Shown here in pieces: positions 62,473 through 64,000 of a DNA stretch of 64,000 bases. Below the pieces are notes generated by a model. It did not search any database. It had not been told where the DNA came from and was given only the letters and a program-made list of their open reading frames with translations. A program made the translations under genes and the position numbers. This stretch comes from G965216695 sp965216695 (lineage in GTDB: Bacteria; Pseudomonadota; Gammaproteobacteria; Pseudomonadales; Azotimanducaceae), in assembly GCA_965216695.1 (NCBI GenBank), contig OZ244212.1, positions 1,488,001-1,552,000 on the forward strand. Direction: 5' to 3'. The number at the start of each line of letters is the position of its first letter. Positions within the stretch are counted from its first letter, which is position 1.

Positions 62473-62792
62473 CGCGCAACTACCTCAACAACCTTTTCTC
62501 AACTGATTCACAACCCTTCCCGATGAACGCCGAGCGTACCGGCGGCGCATCATCTTAGAAAAACCAACAAAAATACAGTATTTTCCGGCAATTTTGTTGC
62601 GGCGGAAAATCGAATCAGCTATAAAGCGCCCGTCATTGAGTAGGCGATACTCGATACAAAAACGGGATCAACCTTTCGAGACGCTCAAACGGACGTGGAC
62701 ACGACCCGACCGCCCTCAGCGCACGGCCGTCACACGAGCTGTGCGCAAGAAGGAATCCCCAATTCCGTCCAATCAAATAAAGGATGTTTTGC
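62473..62792. other. divergent intergenic region between fmdB-like gene and HU-like gene
   Basis: About 320 bp with no gene on either strand that I can support. It is AT-rich compared with its surroundings in 62555-62625. It contains a perfect palindrome, AAAATAC-A-GTATTTT, at 62570-62584, and a good rightward promoter for the HU-like gene. It must also carry the leftward promoter of fmdB-aspS-yebC-ruvCAB, which I could not pinpoint. Confidence 0.7.
62597..62625 (+). promoter_or_regulatory. candidate promoter of the HU-like gene
   Basis: TTGCGG (62597-62602) and TATAAA (62620-62625) are separated by exactly 17 bp. Transcription would begin near 62632, leaving a leader of about 160 nt before ATG 62793. 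The palindrome at 62570-62584 lies just upstream of the -35 and could bind an activator or repressor. Confidence 0.52.
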
Positions 62793-63200
62793 ATGGCAAG
62801 ATCCGCAAAGAAGGCCCCGAAGCGTAAGGCGGCGGCTAAGAAGTCCAAAGCCAAAGCTAAGGCGAAAACCACAACGCGTCGCGTGCCGGCGATTCGCCAG
62901 AAGATGACCAAGTCGGCGATCATCGGTGAGCTCGCCGAGCGCACCGAACTGACACGCAAGCAGATCGATTCGGTTTTCGACGAACTCGAGGTCCTGATCG
63001 AGCGTCACATCAAGAAAGGCTCTGCGGGCGAGTTCACGTTGCCCGGCCTGCTGAAGATCCGCTCGGTCAAGCGTCCGGCAACCAAGAAGCGCATCGGCCG
63101 CAACCCGGCCACCGGCGAAGAGATCGTGATCGGTCCGAAGCCGGCCAGCATTCGCGTGCGCGTCACCGCGCTCAAGCGACTGAAGGAAATGGTTGGTTAA
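62793..63200 (+). CDS. HU-like DNA-binding protein with Lys/Ala-rich N-terminal tail
   Basis: A 135-residue nucleoid protein. The first 33 residues are a tail of Lys, Ala and Arg (AKKAPKRKAAAKKSKAKAKA). The HU/IHF fold follows (about 37-135; KMTKSAIIGELAERTELTRK, GEFTLPGLLKIRSVKRPATK, and a TGEEIVIGPKPA arm end). ATG 62793 has AAAGGA eight bases before it; ATG 62784 sits directly on that site. The tail resembles eukaryotic H1 tails and should add non-specific DNA binding. It is widespread in this HU subgroup. Confidence 0.9.
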   Translation: MARSAKKAPKRKAAAKKSKAKAKAKTTTRRVPAIRQKMTKSAIIGELAERTELTRKQIDSVFDELEVLIERHIKKGSAGEFTLPGLLKIRSVKRPATKKRIGRNPATGEEIVIGPKPASIRVRVTALKRLKEMVG

Positions 63201-63245
63201 ACCGACCTACCGCACGGTCGGCGCCGAGTCCGGCGTTCGACCGGC

Positions 63246-63263
63246 GCGGCGGTCATCCGCCGC
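63246..63263 (+). terminator. possible stem-loop after the HU-like gene
   Basis: GCGGCGG and CCGCCGC form a perfect 7-bp stem around a TCAT loop, 46 bp after the HU-like stop codon. No T run follows, so it is a weak terminator at best or a stabilising 3' structure. Confidence 0.3.
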
Positions 63264-63421
63264 ACACCAACGGCAAAGCAGCCAAGACCGGACCGTAGCC
63301 CATCACACACCCGGCGCAGCCACCGGCCGCGCTCGTATCGGTTGCGATTTCGACCCTATCTTTTGCCGACACCACCCCTATAAGATGCGCACCACCCACG
63401 CGACCGACGCGGCGACGAGCA

Positions 63422-64000
63422 ATGCGACAGAGTCAGCTCCTGATTCCAACAACCAAAGAGAAACCGGCAGACGCGGACGTTGTCAGCCATCAGCTGATGC
63501 TGCGCGCGGGCCTGATTCGCCAGATTGCGGCCGGCCTCTACGCCTGGCTGCCGCTGGGACTTCGGGTAGTCCGGAGGATCGAACGCATCGTTCGGGAGGA
63601 ATTGGACCGCGCCGGTGCACAGGAAGTGTCCATGCCGGTCGTTCAGCCCGCAGAGCTGTGGGAAGAGAGCGGCCGCTGGACGAAAATGGGGCCGGAAATG
63701 CTGCGGATGACCGACAGACACGACCGCGACTACTGTCTGGGTCCGACGCACGAAGAGGTGATTACGGAGTTGTTCCGACGCGAGGTCCACTCGTACCGGC
63801 AGTTACCCTGTAACTTTTACCAGATCCAGACCAAGTTCCGGGATGAAATCCGGCCCCGCTTCGGTGTCATGCGCGCGCGTGAGTTCACGATGAAAGACGG
63901 GTACTCGTTTCACGCCGACCAGGATTCGTTCGACACAACCTACAAGGCCATGTACGACTGCTATGCTCGAATTCTTGCGCGGATGGATCTTGAGTTTCGA
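63422..64000 (+). CDS. proS: prolyl-tRNA synthetase, N-terminal part
   Basis: The first 193 codons of a class II ProRS, cut by the window edge. The N-terminus MRQSQLLIPTTKEKPADADV, then VSHQLMLRAGLIRQIAAGLY, the motif 1 region VVRRIERIVREELDRAGAQE, CLGPTHEEVITELF, and motif 2 FYQIQTKFRDEIRPRFGVMR, are typical of the long bacterial type with an editing insertion (not yet reached here). ATG 63422 is the first methionine of the conserved start. A 221-bp spacer separates it from the HU-like gene. Confidence 0.95.
   Translation, partial: MRQSQLLIPTTKEKPADADVVSHQLMLRAGLIRQIAAGLYAWLPLGLRVVRRIERIVREELDRAGAQEVSMPVVQPAELWEESGRWTKMGPEMLRMTDRHDRDYCLGPTHEEVITELFRREVHSYRQLPCNFYQIQTKFRDEIRPRFGVMRAREFTMKDGYSFHADQDSFDTTYKAMYDCYARILARMDLEFR

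Noticed and set aside
62570..62584. Possible LexA box before the HU-like gene (contains ACAGTA)
   Set aside because: The matching CTGT half is absent; only one half-site is present.
1..64000. CRISPR array, insertion sequence or prophage
   Set aside because: No regularly spaced long repeats, transposase motifs or phage structural genes were seen; the repeats present are 7-15 bp tandem units without spacers.

Overview
The window looks like a chromosomal segment of a GC-rich gammaproteobacterium (family not determinable by eye). The evidence is gene content and order. A minus-strand block aspS-yebC-ruvC-ruvA-ruvB-tolQRAB-pal-cpoB-queE-queC-tRNA-Lys(UUU) and a second block nadA/bepA-tusA-perM-dapA-bamC-MBL hydrolase both follow the arrangement I recall from pseudomonads. 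Other gammaproteobacterial markers are PBP1b, BamC, GlcDEF and BepA. No insertion sequence, integrase, phage gene or CRISPR array was seen.

Layout. 1-289: a minus-strand TPP riboswitch whose gene lies outside the window. 290-3823 (+): DUF4126 membrane protein, penicillin-binding protein 1b, TPR lipoprotein. 3860-9648 (-): glcD-glcE-glcF, an MFS carrier and a RimJ/RimL-like acetyltransferase. 9738-13315 (-): outer-membrane barrel, membrane-FHA protein, nitronate monooxygenase-like flavoprotein, glutathione transferase. 13398-16002 (-): a translationally coupled ABC-2 exporter. 16048-22507 (-): lipid and glycerol metabolism (two acyl-CoA synthetases, hot-dog thioesterase, GlpD, DUF3187 protein). 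22801-23269 (+): a small membrane protein and a PspC-domain protein. 23277-26360 (-): glutamine synthetase-like enzyme, class I glutamine amidotransferase and DUF6279 lipoprotein. 26619-30582 (-): a Ser/Thr signalling operon (FHA, PP2C phosphatase, transmembrane Hanks kinase with a C-terminal formylglycine-enzyme fold, small membrane protein). 30741-36018 (-): cysteine-less CnoX-like thioredoxin, MBL hydrolase, BamC, DapA, PerM-type permease, TusA. 36152-40586: BepA, NadA, a divergent GshB-like ATP-grasp protein and an SDR.

40.6-50.9 kb is the most accessory part. It holds a nucleotidyltransferase fused to a degenerate thymidylate-kinase-like domain, a phosphoesterase, an SDR/MFS/MBL/MFS catabolic-looking operon, an APH-like kinase with a small partner, a DUF2834 membrane protein, an XRE/MmyB regulator, and a 71-residue HTH-like gene under a near-consensus LexA box beside tRNA-Lys. 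50.99-62.5 kb is the conserved tRNA-Lys to fmdB block, with translation, Holliday-junction resolution, envelope integrity and queuosine genes in one direction. 62.8-64.0 kb (+) holds an HU-like protein with a basic tail and the start of proS.

Most gene pairs inside operons overlap by 4 nt (ATGA, GTGA or TTGA), so translational coupling is the rule. Several intergenic spacers carry short perfect or near-perfect tandem repeats. The leads most worth testing are the LexA-boxed mini-gene at the tRNA-Lys locus, the nucleotidyltransferase/pseudokinase fusion, the divergent GshB-like protein beside nadA, and the FHA-PP2C-kinase operon with no visible secretion system.
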